Shown here one piece after another: positions 45,418 through 55,257 of a stretch of DNA of 64,000 bases. The DNA is from Portulaca oleracea (lineage: Eukaryota; Streptophyta; Magnoliopsida; Caryophyllales; Portulacaceae): positions 1,289,523 to 1,353,522 of the forward strand of contig CM055877.1 of assembly GCA_029582165.1 (NCBI GenBank), in the 5' to 3' direction. Every line of letters starts with the position of its first letter. The first letter of the stretch is position 1. Both the position numbers and the translations under genes were made by a program. The notes under the pieces are model-generated. The model was not told the origin of the DNA. It searched no databases and was given only the letters and a program-made list of their open reading frames with translations.

Positions 45418-46565
45418 TAACCCATGGCAAAAAGGATATCAAGCCCACATAATATATCTTAGCCCAAATGATCTCTTCACAAGCCTTAAAACATTTGGTA
45501 ATGACCACCTCCCCTCACTTTGGACGGCCCACTGAAAAGTAAACATTTTTTATTAGTCTAATTGTGTTCAAGTAATTGCATTTATGTCCCCTCGATGGCT
45601 GAATTTTTTTTAACTTAAATTATAATGGATTTAAGTAAAATATCTTTAATTTCTTTCAAGAAATAAATTACAAAATTTCTAAAGTTTAAATTTATTGGAA
45701 TCAGTGATTCTAAATTACAAAATTTGAAAGTATAATCTTTTTTTTATTGGCTACTTGGTTGGCTGTTCAAGTAATTGCACTGGTTGAATGTGATACAACC
45801 TTTTTGTATGATCTTACAGGCTAGAGGGTTGTTTACACATAAAAATTCCACAAAAAAGTGTAAAAAAAATTCTCTCTACATACAATCAAATTTTATATAT
45901 TACTCCTTCCACTCCAAAATAATTATTGCATTAGAAATTGTATTCGGTCAAACTCGAATAACTTCAATTATTAATTTGTCAATATATACAATGGTCGTCT
46001 TATAAATTTACTATCATTACATTTTTAATAAAAATACTATCATATAGGTACATCATTGCAATTGATAGTTGAATATGACAAATTACCAATCAAACAATGA
46101 TACTAAAGATCATGAAAAATCAACAAAAATGACAATTCTTGTATGAAAATTGGATTATACTACTGGGAATGCCATGCTCCTGTATTCCTGAAACGAGTTT
46201 ATGACCACGAGTATATATGTATGAGCACACATATATAAATTTATAAGCATACAATATTTGTTTTTTGATCGTATACATATTTGTAATTTGAGTTCATAAT
46301 TTATACATGACCATATATTTATAACATTATGAGTTTAGAATTTCCATTTTATGAGTATATATGCACACTCGCTTGCAGAGACACTTTATGCACCGTACGT
46401 GCTACCCTTTTATGTGCACATTTTCTTAATTTTATGAGTATAGTCATGATTTCATACATGTTTGCTTATAAAACTTTACCTGAGAGTATAAATACATTTG
46501 TAGATTTCCTCCCAACATGTACAAGAAGACAGTTCAAGTAGGAAGGCAAAATATGCGTAGTATAT
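45418..46565. repeat. Right arm of the local inverted duplication
   Basis: Inverted counterpart of 35043-37190. It contains a Stowaway-like piece (about 45900-46140) shared by both arms. No gene is recognised. Confidence 0.8.
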
Positions 46566-46799
46566 ATATATACCATAAATATTAGTATGGATTTTGCATT
46601 ACAATGTATTAAATTGATAATAATCCCAACTTCAAATTAAAATGTCCTCCATGCAATATATATTATACCCTGGTCCCTAGAGAGTTGGCCCCTTTTTTTT
46701 ATTTTTTAAACAAGCTAGGTAAGTGAGAGAAGTGGTTATGGAATTCTTCTCATAAGAAATCCACTCACTCTATCCTCATAAAAAATGTTATTGAAATCT

Positions 46800-47395
46800 T
46801 TATCATCTATCTATTCCCATTTTTCAGCTGTTGGCAAATTATGTCCTTTTTTTGAAAGCCAATTAGTTGCTCTATTCGTTTTTGTGTAAACATGGGAAAC
46901 ATTACTCCAGGTGAACTTTGAAAGGAGATAACGAATATCATCGACCAGGTTTCGTATCTGCCAAGGAACTGCAAAGTTACCAAAGATGGCTTGTATTACC
47001 ACAAGGTTATCGCCTTCTATAAAGATGGTGGAGTAGCTTGAATTGCCGCTTCCTTTAATCATCTCGTAACGCTCTTGCTTCTGCTAGAATAATTGGAGAG
47101 TCTCCATAGTTCCCCGCACCTGCCTTGATCAAGAGTCCCCTCAAATCTATAAGAAGAAAACCTCCAGCCGCCGAGTTTTGATTGCGCGAACCATCAAAAT
47201 TGAGTTTGATGCTTCCACTAGGGGGTGTCTGCCATTTTACAATTTTATTTATAGGCAACCCCTTATATATGTTGTGTACCTAGCCTGCAACCCATTTAAC
47301 TCTAATGAACTCCGAATGTGCCATTCTGCGGCTTGCCTTTTCAATTGGATGAGCTTGCCAAGAGAATTGTGAATGATGTTTCTAGAGAGTTGCCC
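46800..47395 (-). pseudogene. LINE RNase H-like domain fragment
   Basis: Two minus-strand frames joined by a frameshift near 47060 encode a plant non-LTR retrotransposon RNase H (RVT_3 type) region. The first has KWQTPPSGSIKLNFDGS, then AAGGFLLIDLRG and LAEARALRD. The second has FIEGDNLVVIQAI, then SHVYTKTNRATNWLSKKGH. The Asp of NFDGS, Glu of LAEA and Asp of EGDN fit the catalytic acidic residues. Reverse transcriptase and endonuclease are absent, so it is a dead 3' fragment. Confidence 0.75.
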
Positions 47396-47637
47396 TTAGA
47401 CTACCTAGACAAGAATATATTTAACTAACTTCAACATTTTAGTTTGTTTGGGTGAAATTAACACCTGCATGGTATCTACGTATAAGTTATGCGTGTAAAC
47501 TTCTCAATCATGCATTACCTATATAAGATTTTGGGGTTTACCCTAATCAAGGAGATCAAACAAAAATCAATAGCAATTACCAAGTACCTTCACTAACAAG
47601 TGACAAATAACCCTTTGCTCTAGCATCCTCCTTCAAG

Positions 47638-48030
47638 CTAAGTAGTAGCCCTTCCCAAATAGACCACAAAGGGGGCTTGAGAGGCAGGGTCCCGGTTCCT
47701 ATAAAATAGGACTCGGTCTCCAACCCGAAGGTTCTTGGCTCGGACAAACTCGACCCACCCAGCAGAGATGACTGGCTTGAGGTAGGGCCCAGTTTGGCGG
47801 GTGAAGGACCGAAGGGTCCAACTTTGACCCTCCTGATCCACCAGTTGGAACTGCACATTGTGACCTGGCATTGAATTCAAATTGATCGCTCGTCTTCCCA
47901 CTCCTTCAATTAAAGCATCAACATGTTCAGTTGGCCAAGCCAATCTTCGAGTTATGTCTGAATTGGTAAGTGTCTTTGAGAACAGGAACTCGAGCTGTTG
48001 GTTGTTTGCATTGACTGGGACTGCAGCCAT
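47638..48030 (-). CDS. Small B3-domain protein
   Basis: Single exon, 130 residues, ATG at 48030 (MAAVPVNANN). The B3-like domain covers about residues 12-128: FLFSKTLTNSDITRRLAWP, a helix region, SWTLRSFTRQTGPYLKPVIS, AGWVEFVRAKNLRVGDRVLF, YRNRDPASQAPFVV. It is most like the protein at 8170-8544 (shared RDPAS.APF end). It is presumed a nuclear DNA-binding protein with unknown target. A minus-strand TATA-like TTCTATATAAAC is near 48101-48112, about 75 bp upstream. It is the last of the minus-strand B3 cluster; no stops or frameshifts were seen. Confidence 0.82.
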   Translation of the reverse strand: MAAVPVNANNQQLEFLFSKTLTNSDITRRLAWPTEHVDALIEGVGRRAINLNSMPGHNVQFQLVDQEGQSWTLRSFTRQTGPYLKPVISAGWVEFVRAKNLRVGDRVLFYRNRDPASQAPFVVYLGRATT

Positions 48031-48099
48031 ACTGTAATTTGATTATGGTTGGGTAATTTGAAGTTTATTAACTAGGGATTAGTGAAGAGATGGTGGTAA

Positions 48100-48113
48100 T
48101 TAGTTTATATAGA
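48100..48113 (-). promoter_or_regulatory. TATA box of B3 gene
   Basis: Minus strand TTCTATATAAACTA, about 70-80 bp upstream of the ATG. Confidence 0.55.
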
Positions 48114-48834
48114 AGGAGAATAATTTCCTTGGGAGGTAACTGTTGAATTATCGTGTTTTTTGACTGTTGTAGGTCAAGATAGTTGACTGATTTCAAGTTT
48201 CAACGGTCAATATATTCTAGGATTGCGTGAATCAGAAATCATGATCCAATGAATCAGATTATGTCGAGGATGTAGCAAATCTAAGTGTCAGTGTTTCTAC
48301 TCATTATTATGATTATTGTCACTATGAAGAGTGTACGTGGCATACTTTGGAATTAAACTATTCTCAATTAACCAGTCATTGTTAGGTGGTTAGATAATTA
48401 CAATATTAACCTCATAATTGCATGTTGATTTAAAGGTATTTGCATGTTATCTACTTTTGATGGATTTCATGGTCACATCTTTGGATATTCGATATATATG
48501 ATCGCATGAATGTATGAAATTGATCTTATGATCTCATGCAATCTTTATTAGATTCACAGAGTTTCTCGTTTTAAAAACTTGACCATTAAACAATGAGGCC
48601 CTTTCGGCTATAGTTTTTACGGTTTTGCTAAATGTCGCTCTGAGGGCGATGGATAAGGAATATTTGAATTTATTTTATATCTTATTTTTGGTGTGAATCT
48701 AAGTTGATTTTATATCATAATATCTATTATAAAATACTTTCCTATTAGAAAAATAAAATCATGTCTAATTAATTATTTTTAATTATACTTCTTGTTATTA
48801 CTTAAATTTGATAGGGACAATATTTTACTTTTCA

Positions 48835-49094
48835 AAGAATTTATCTCAACCAAAAGCTTAAACTAATGGTTGAAGCCCAAGAATGATTTTATATTTTAAC
48901 GCGCCCCCTCACGCGAATGCCCTTCCCTTTTTTGGGCTTGAAGCGTGGATGCTGCAAAGGCCATTTTATTACCTTGCGCAAATAAATGGGAGGACCTCTT
49001 GTTTATTGGTCTGACTCTGATACTATGTGGAACCATCTTAACCAAAAATTTAAACTGATGGTTGGAGCCCCCGGAATTATTTTATATTTTAACA
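48835..49094 (-). mobile_element. Very small TRIM-like LTR element
   Basis: Two direct repeats of about 65-69 bp (48835-48900 and 49026-49094) share AACCAAAA, TTAAACT, ATGGTTG and TTTTATATTTTAAC. On the minus strand the right repeat is followed by TAGTATCAGAGTCAGA, close to the initiator Met-tRNA primer site (TGGTATCAGAG). The left repeat is preceded by a purine tract (GTGAGGGGGCGCG). Total length is about 260 bp and there is no coding capacity. Confidence 0.65.
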
Positions 49095-49564
49095 GGGTCT
49101 AATTAAACTTATTAGTTAAGAGTGAACAATTTGTTTAAGATTACGCCAACCCGACAGACATATGTTCGGATTGCAAAAGTTAGATAGAATTGACGGGATA
49201 GGAATGTACTTGTATGGCTTTAACAAAACAAAGCAAAACAAAAAGTATTGTGCATGTTGGATCATTTGATGTCATGAATTGCATTACTGTTTTTTTTTCA
49301 TTTGTCATTTACATTTTTTAATATCAATATTTCATCAATATTTTCTTGTACAAGATTTTTATAAACAAAATAATAGTATATTTTTCTAATAGTATTTTTT
49401 TATTATGAATCTAACGACGTCAATTTTGTATGATGAATCATTATATAAATCAAGATATTAAATGTTAAAATTATTGGCACAATTTCCTAAATGACACATA
49501 AATAAAAAAAAGACGGAGTATAATCTACAATATATTTTTATAATTTTCCGCGTCAAAATTATTA

Positions 49565-49826
49565 CTCCTTCCGCCCTTTTTGAATGTCAATAAAACTAAC
49601 TTTACAAAACCGATGTGTTTTGGAAATGGAACAAAAAAAATATGTATGGACAAGTATACCTTTCATTAAGAGAAAGAGAAATAAGGTATAAGTTTAAAAG
49701 GTGATAAAAATCACATTCATTAATTAAGGGAAATATGGACATTTTAATTATTGAAAATGTAAAATTGACAAATAAAAAGGGACAGGATAGTTAAAAAAAT
49801 TGACACTCATTAAGGGACGGAGGGAG
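49565..49826. mobile_element. Stowaway MITE
   Basis: Left end CTCCTTCCGCCCTTTTTGAA and right end TTAAGGGACGGAGGGAG are inverted, with TA at both borders. A further diverged Stowaway-like element lies just before it (about 49280-49520). Confidence 0.75.
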
Positions 49827-49829
49827 TAT

Positions 49830-50515
49830 TTTAGTAAACATGTTGAATAATATTATTTTAGTAATTATTCATGTTTATCAACTATAATTAAATGACTAAT
49901 ATTCTTCGCCTACGTCGGTCAATAAATATAAACGATATCTTAATCATATGCAATATATTAGAGAATGCATATTTTACGAGTAATTCTATATTTATGATAA
50001 ATATAAATCAAATATAATTTCTATATAATTATGAGTAATAATTGCACTCAAACTAATTAAACATATTTTTTTAACAATTCACGCATGCATGAAGATAACT
50101 TTTGAAGTAATTCAAATGTAATATAAAATGTCTAAAAAGTATCTTTTCAAATTTACCTCTTTTAAAGACGGTTAATGCCCGCTTTTTTTGTGGTGGGTTC
50201 GTTTGTGATTCCACATCATACTGTAAATTTCCAATTTCCACCACAATTTTTCATTTCTTTTTTTTAAAGTGAAAACTTTTCAAATAAAAAAGCAATTACT
50301 TCATTCCCACCTACCATTATTTTCAAATTAAAATATACCAACTCACCTTCCATTATTTCCACCACAACTTTTCACACTCCACCACAATTTTCCACATTCC
50401 ACCACGCTGCAACCGCACCGTAAAAAAGAAGTAGGAGAGTATAATTGATGTGAAATACGTAAATCCTAAATCCTAACATTTCTCAGCAGTCATTATTACT
50501 AGTGACTATTGATAG
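49830..50515. other. Intergenic AT-rich DNA, no gene seen
   Basis: The stretch near 50190-50425 has CCACCACAA and ACCGCACCGTA-type motifs, typical of the local MITE family with GTGCGGT ends. No boundaries could be fixed. Confidence 0.5.
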
Positions 50516-50518
50516 ATA

Positions 50519-50849
50519 CCAAAAAATTACTATGAGATACCTTAACTTTTGGTGAAATGTTTATCTGATTTTGAGGTATCTCACTTTTTGGGTTAGTAAT
50601 TATTTGGTGCTTTTTCAACCATTACTTTTATTAAGTGACCAAAATGCCCTTATTCTTCCTTTTTTGAAGAAATACCCTTGAAGAAGAAGAATAAGGGTAT
50701 TTCGGTCACTTAATAAAATTAATGGTCGGAAAAAGCACTAAATAATTACTACAAAAAAAATAAGAGTACCTCAAAATTATTTTTGAAAAGTTGAGATACC
50801 GAAAAATAGTTCCCCCAAATATTGGGGTATCTCCGAGTAATTTTTTGGT
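50519..50849. mobile_element. Foldback MITE
   Basis: Same family as 3111-3452: the left arm begins CCAAAAAATTACTATGAG, the right arm ends CTCCGAGTAATTTTTTGG, and the centre contains AGAAGAAGAATAAGGGTAT. Confidence 0.75.
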
Positions 50850-51655
50850 CAATTTTCCTTCTTCAATAACTTCAATGTTCGATTGTAGGGACCCCAAATG
50901 AGCGAATATTTGCTTGTAAAAGGTTAGATTATCGACTATATATATCTAGTGGTAATTGGATGTCTTGGTATAAGAAAAGGGACCCTTGATCTTGGTCACT
51001 TTTTGCCTTTTGGGTGCTTAATAGTTGCATAGATATATTACGAGATTCTCCAAAGATTTTGGTGTGTTTTTATGTTTTGCATGCCATTTTCTTCTGGATC
51101 ACAACACTATGACTAGTATCTAATTTGTAGTAACTGTCTTGGATTTGGATGAACTTTTTTTGATGTTGGAAAATATTATTCCCAATATTCCCCTTGAATC
51201 GTATCTATGTTAACTATTGAAAGTTCAATCCACTTAATACAATTCTTGTCAATTTTTATGTACATTATTTCTCTCGTGTGGGTCCAAAGTTTAAAGTTTT
51301 GCTCATAGCTCGTCTCAACCAAATATAGTGGTACTCTCTCCTTGACGGATCTAGGTCTATTAATTAGGGGTGATCACTTTATTATTATATTCATCATATA
51401 CATATAAAATTCGTAATTTTTATTCCAAATTATACTGAATTTTTTTTACTAACTCTCCTCATTTCATCTACATTTTAATTTATGTGTAGGATAAATATTA
51501 AATTTGTTATTATTTGATTTCAAAACCAATACTCTAAAATCTCCTGATAAAAAAAATACTCTAAAATCTCGTTGAAGTGAAGTATTGAGTAGTCGAACAT
51601 AGCAGTCCCACTCTTAAATTTTATAATTTAATTTGGAACCTCTAATTGAAAGCTT
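50850..51655. other. Intergenic AT-rich DNA, no gene seen
   Basis: I see no coding region or TE terminus I can support. Confidence 0.55.
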
Positions 51656-51657
51656 AA

Positions 51658-51912
51658 GGCTCCCTTTTTTATGCGGTAGGTTGCGGTGCGGTACCACACT
51701 GCACCGCACTCTTTAATTTCTACCACACACGACAATGATTACCAATATATCTCTTCATTTTTCTCTCTCCTCACCTTGCTCCTCTATTTTTCACATTCAC
51801 TCTCCTCACCTATTTCACTTCCCAAAACTCTCATCACACATTTTCAGATTCCACCACACTGCGCATCATTATCACACCATGTACACCAACCATATAAAAG
51901 AACAGAGCCTAA
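51658..51912. mobile_element. MITE with GTGCGGT/ACCGCAC motifs
   Basis: Left end GGCTCCCTTTTTTATGCGGT and right end ACCATATAAAAGAACAGAGCC form an imperfect inverted pair (right end given without its last base). The interior is rich in ACCACAC. Related copies are at 27357, 52614, 59740 and 61139. The open frames inside are artefacts. Confidence 0.5.
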
Positions 51913-52199
51913 ATGTATGTGTTTCTAACTAACAGATAAAAGTTGATATACCCACCAGATAATGGGTATAAAACAACATAATTATTATCACAATATACTG
52001 CAGTAAATTAGTGATGGGTAATTAGCGTGTGGTAGTTGTTTGAAGTTGTGATTTTACCCAACACGGACTTACCATTTACGTAAGCGGGACCATGGTCTTG
52101 TCCATGGCCGGTGCTCTCTCCTCTCTTCTAAGTCAGCCATTTCATTATTAGCTAGTTACTCGTTTTCTTCATATTTATTGATAAAAAAAATAATAAAAG

Positions 52200-52512
52200 A
52201 TTTTTGGCCACAAAAAATCTGTACTAAGGGACTTGTGACTGAGAATAATCCAAAATGACTTTTCGGCCACTGATAGTCTGTACTTTTTCACTATTTCATC
52301 AAGAAAGCTGACATGGCGACCAGAAAGTATGTTTATTCATACTTCAAAAAGGAAATTTCTGGTCGCCACGTCAGTTTTCCGGTGCCGAAAATTGACCTTG
52401 GACTGCTATGAGAAAATAGTGAAAAAGTACAGACTGCCAGTGGCCGAAAATTCACTTTGGATTATTCTCAGTCACAAGTCCCTCAGTACAGATTATTTGT
52501 GGCCAAAAACCC
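52200..52512. mobile_element. Foldback MITE
   Basis: The left arm begins TTTTTGGCCACAAAAAATCT and the right arm ends with its counterpart ATTTGTGGCCAAAAA. Both contain GGGACTTGTGACTGAGAATA and TTTTCGGCCACTG or complements. The arms extend to a small central loop near 52340. Confidence 0.85.
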
Positions 52513-52613
52513 AAAAAAAAAAAGTGTATTAGAGTTCTTTTGTGTTTATGTTAGGAGTCTTAGCTTTTTCTAATTGCAATAGGAATCTTATAAGTCCTTG
52601 AATGTATTATATT

Positions 52614-52790
52614 AAGGCACCATTCTTTTGTGGTTTAATTTGCGGTGCGGTAAGTTGCGTTGCAGTAGATTGCGGTAAGTTGTGGTGGAAATAGTAAAAA
52701 AGTAATGGTAGGTTGCGGTAGGTTGCGGTATGTTGCGGTAATTTATATTGCGGTTAGTTGCGTTAACGCACAAAAGAACGGTGGCTACGA
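52614..52790. mobile_element. Short MITE (GCACCATTCTTTTGTG ends)
   Basis: Left end GGCACCATTCTTTTGTGGTT and right end CGCACAAAAGAACGGTGGCT are inverted. An 80-bp direct repeat with AGAGT(T/C)CTTTTGTGTTTA flanks it (about 52528-52608 and 52808-52886), suggesting local duplication or LTR remnants. Confidence 0.65.
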
Positions 52791-53059
52791 GTCTTTTTTT
52801 TATCGTATTAGAGTCCTTTTGTGTTTACGCTAGGAATCCTTTTTTAATTGTAATAGGAATCTAAGTCTTTGAATGTGTTTTACTGGCAGTCTTCTTTTAA
52901 AAGTATTAACACTCACTGACGATGTATAAATAGGATTTCTTTCACATCTTTCCAATGACAAGAAAACATAGAGTAATTTATTTTCTCCAATATCTCTTTC
53001 TTCTAATTATTTTTCTTCATAATATTAAAGCCAAGTTGAAAGAGAGGTTGTGGCCAAGA

Positions 53060-54430
53060 TTATTTACGGCAGGATTCAATGGACGATGAGAGACCGAGAA
53101 AGAATTTAAGACCTCAATGGTTGATTGATAGTGGCGCTTCTACTCACATGACTGGTGATGCTACAATATTAAGAGATATTGAGAATATTCAACTTGTGGT
53201 AGTTCATTTATCCAATGGTACGAAAACGGTTGTCGACAAGCAGGGAAAATTTTCTCTGACAGACAAATTACAGCTGCATCAAACACTTTTTGTTCCCTCT
53301 TTAAATTGCAACCTTATCTTTGTTTATCATTTATGTAAGGATTTAAATTGGATAGTCACATTTGATAAAAACTATTATGTTGTGCAAGACCGCACCTCGG
53401 GGATTCTAATTGGTACAAGCAAATAGTGTGACGGGGTCTACTTCTACAAGGACCATCAGGGAGGTATCAAAGCTAATAATGTTGTACGTACTGGAAGACT
53501 ATGTCTTCAAAGATTGGGGCATCTTTCAAAGGAAATATTACATCTTCTTGATAAATCCTTACAAGGTACCGGTTTAGCTATGGATAGTGATGATGCTTGT
53601 GAAATTTGTTTTAGGGCAAAACAAATTAGGAACCCGTTTATTGTTAGTGAAAGTAAAGCTAAAGGCTTATTTGATATCAATCACATTGACGTATGGGGTC
53701 CATATGGAGCTTCTACCTCGTGTCGTGCACATTATTTTCTTACTATTGTGGATGATTTTAGTAGAAGTGTTTGGATCTGTTTAATGACAAGAAAGAGTCA
53801 AACTGCAAAACACTTGAAAAATTTTATAGTAATGGTGACAAACCAATTTGGGAGAAGCATTAAGGTAATAAGAAGTGACAATGGTTTAAAGTTTAAGTCA
53901 AGAACCATGAAATAATTTTATGCTGAAAGGGGAATTTTACACCAAATTAACTAGCTATTTATAGACACCTCAGCAAAATGGTAGAGTTGAGAGAAAACAT
54001 AGGCATATATTAAATGTTGCCCAAGCCCTACCTTTTCAAGTCAACCTACCAATTGATTTTTGGGGTGAATATGTTAAAACAACGACCTACTTGATAAACC
54101 AAACAGCAAGCAAATTGGTGAAAGAGAAATCCTCGTATGAGTTGATATTTGGCGCAAAACCCAACTATATATGATCACATTAAGGTATTTGGATGCTTGT
54201 GCTATGCTCAAACTTGAACAACCGACAAATTTGTCCCTCTTAGCCGCAAGTGTATTTTTGTCGGATACCCTCTTGAAAGAAAATGTAGGAGTTTAATTAT
54301 ATGATCTAGAGAATCATGAATTCTTTACAAATAGGGAAGTGAAATTCTTTGAAGAGACTTTTCCTTTTAATGGAACACCCACTCAAGACCAAGACAAAAA
54401 TCCACGGGTGCCTATTTGGAGTGAAAACAA
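53060..54430 (+). pseudogene. Decayed Ty1/copia pol fragment (protease, GAG-pre-integrase, integrase)
   Basis: The protease motif WLIDSGASTHMTGD comes first, then a GAG-pre-integrase region (RLGHLSKEILHLL), then the integrase core HIDVWGPYGAS with YFLTIVDDFSRSVWI and VIRSDNG, giving the D,D part of the DDE triad. A TAG at about 53425, a TAA at about 53914 and later stops and frameshifts break the frame. Further decayed integrase and later text (GVERKHRHI-like, SYELIF-like) run to about 54430. Reverse transcriptase is missing. It is not active. Confidence 0.85.
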
Positions 54431-54454
54431 ATTTCAGCATCATTAAACCCTTTA

Positions 54455-54785
54455 ACCATCAGTTTTTGACGAAACCCTCCACTTCAATTGGTATTTTTTC
54501 GCGAAAAGCAGACATGAGATAACAAATCCAGTGCTTCACTAAGATTTCGAAAAGTTGTCCCGAATTCAAGTTGATTATGTTTCGCCTCTTCCTCAGAGAA
54601 AGACGATCGAAGAGAATGAATCTTTTTATCGAAGGATCCGAAAAAAATGGGTTCGGATCTCCTGCGGGAATTATTTGGAAGATAGAAAACAAAAAATAGT
54701 GGTATTTGCTAGCAACAACAAAATGAAGGCAGTCAATCAAAATCAATCATACTTTCATTTCACCAAACTCAAGAAGACTACATTA
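54455..54785 (-). other. Nuclear insertion of plastid DNA (ycf2 fragment)
   Basis: The minus strand has an open frame with [20 protein letters not shown], then [20 protein letters not shown], which I recognise as part of the plastid Ycf2 protein. It is preceded by [20 protein letters not shown]. About 330 bp fused to a copia remnant and AT-rich DNA marks it as a plastid fragment moved to the nucleus, not a functional gene. The frame is still open, suggesting a fairly recent transfer. Confidence 0.75.
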
Positions 54786-55257
54786 TAGTCCAATAATTTT
54801 ACAATTAAATTTGCCATGATACCATTATATAATTTTGAAACCTAAAGTGCAATGAACTAATGTTCAATTTTCTCTTCCTTCTAACAAACAACTAATTTAA
54901 ATGGTCAAACAAATCGAAACATAAATATATTTTCCCTTCGTCTCTAAATAATTATTAATTTAACTAAATTTGGATCATTAATTACTTATAAATTTTTATG
55001 AGTTGTAATACAAAATTAACATCATTATAAATTTCAATGAAATATTTTTTTTAATAGTTATAATTTCATATTATAACTAACTCGTTATAATCGATAAATA
55101 ATCAACGGTGAAAAAAAAGCTCGATAACAGCAACGGAGGTAGTATCATGCTTTCTTAAATATGCTCGTCCGTAGTAACATGTCTACTTTCTCTGTGTTCA
55201 CCCTTCTCCAAGCAAACTCTTCTTCTTCAGTAAACGGGTCAGAGAGAGAATCCAGCC

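Larger units (their letters stand above)
43620..45605. repeat. Segmental duplication unit B (contains the broken B3 gene)
   Basis: Counterpart of 38180-39430. It differs mainly by the insertion in the B3 coding region and by the hAT-like MITE upstream of it. Confidence 0.85.
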
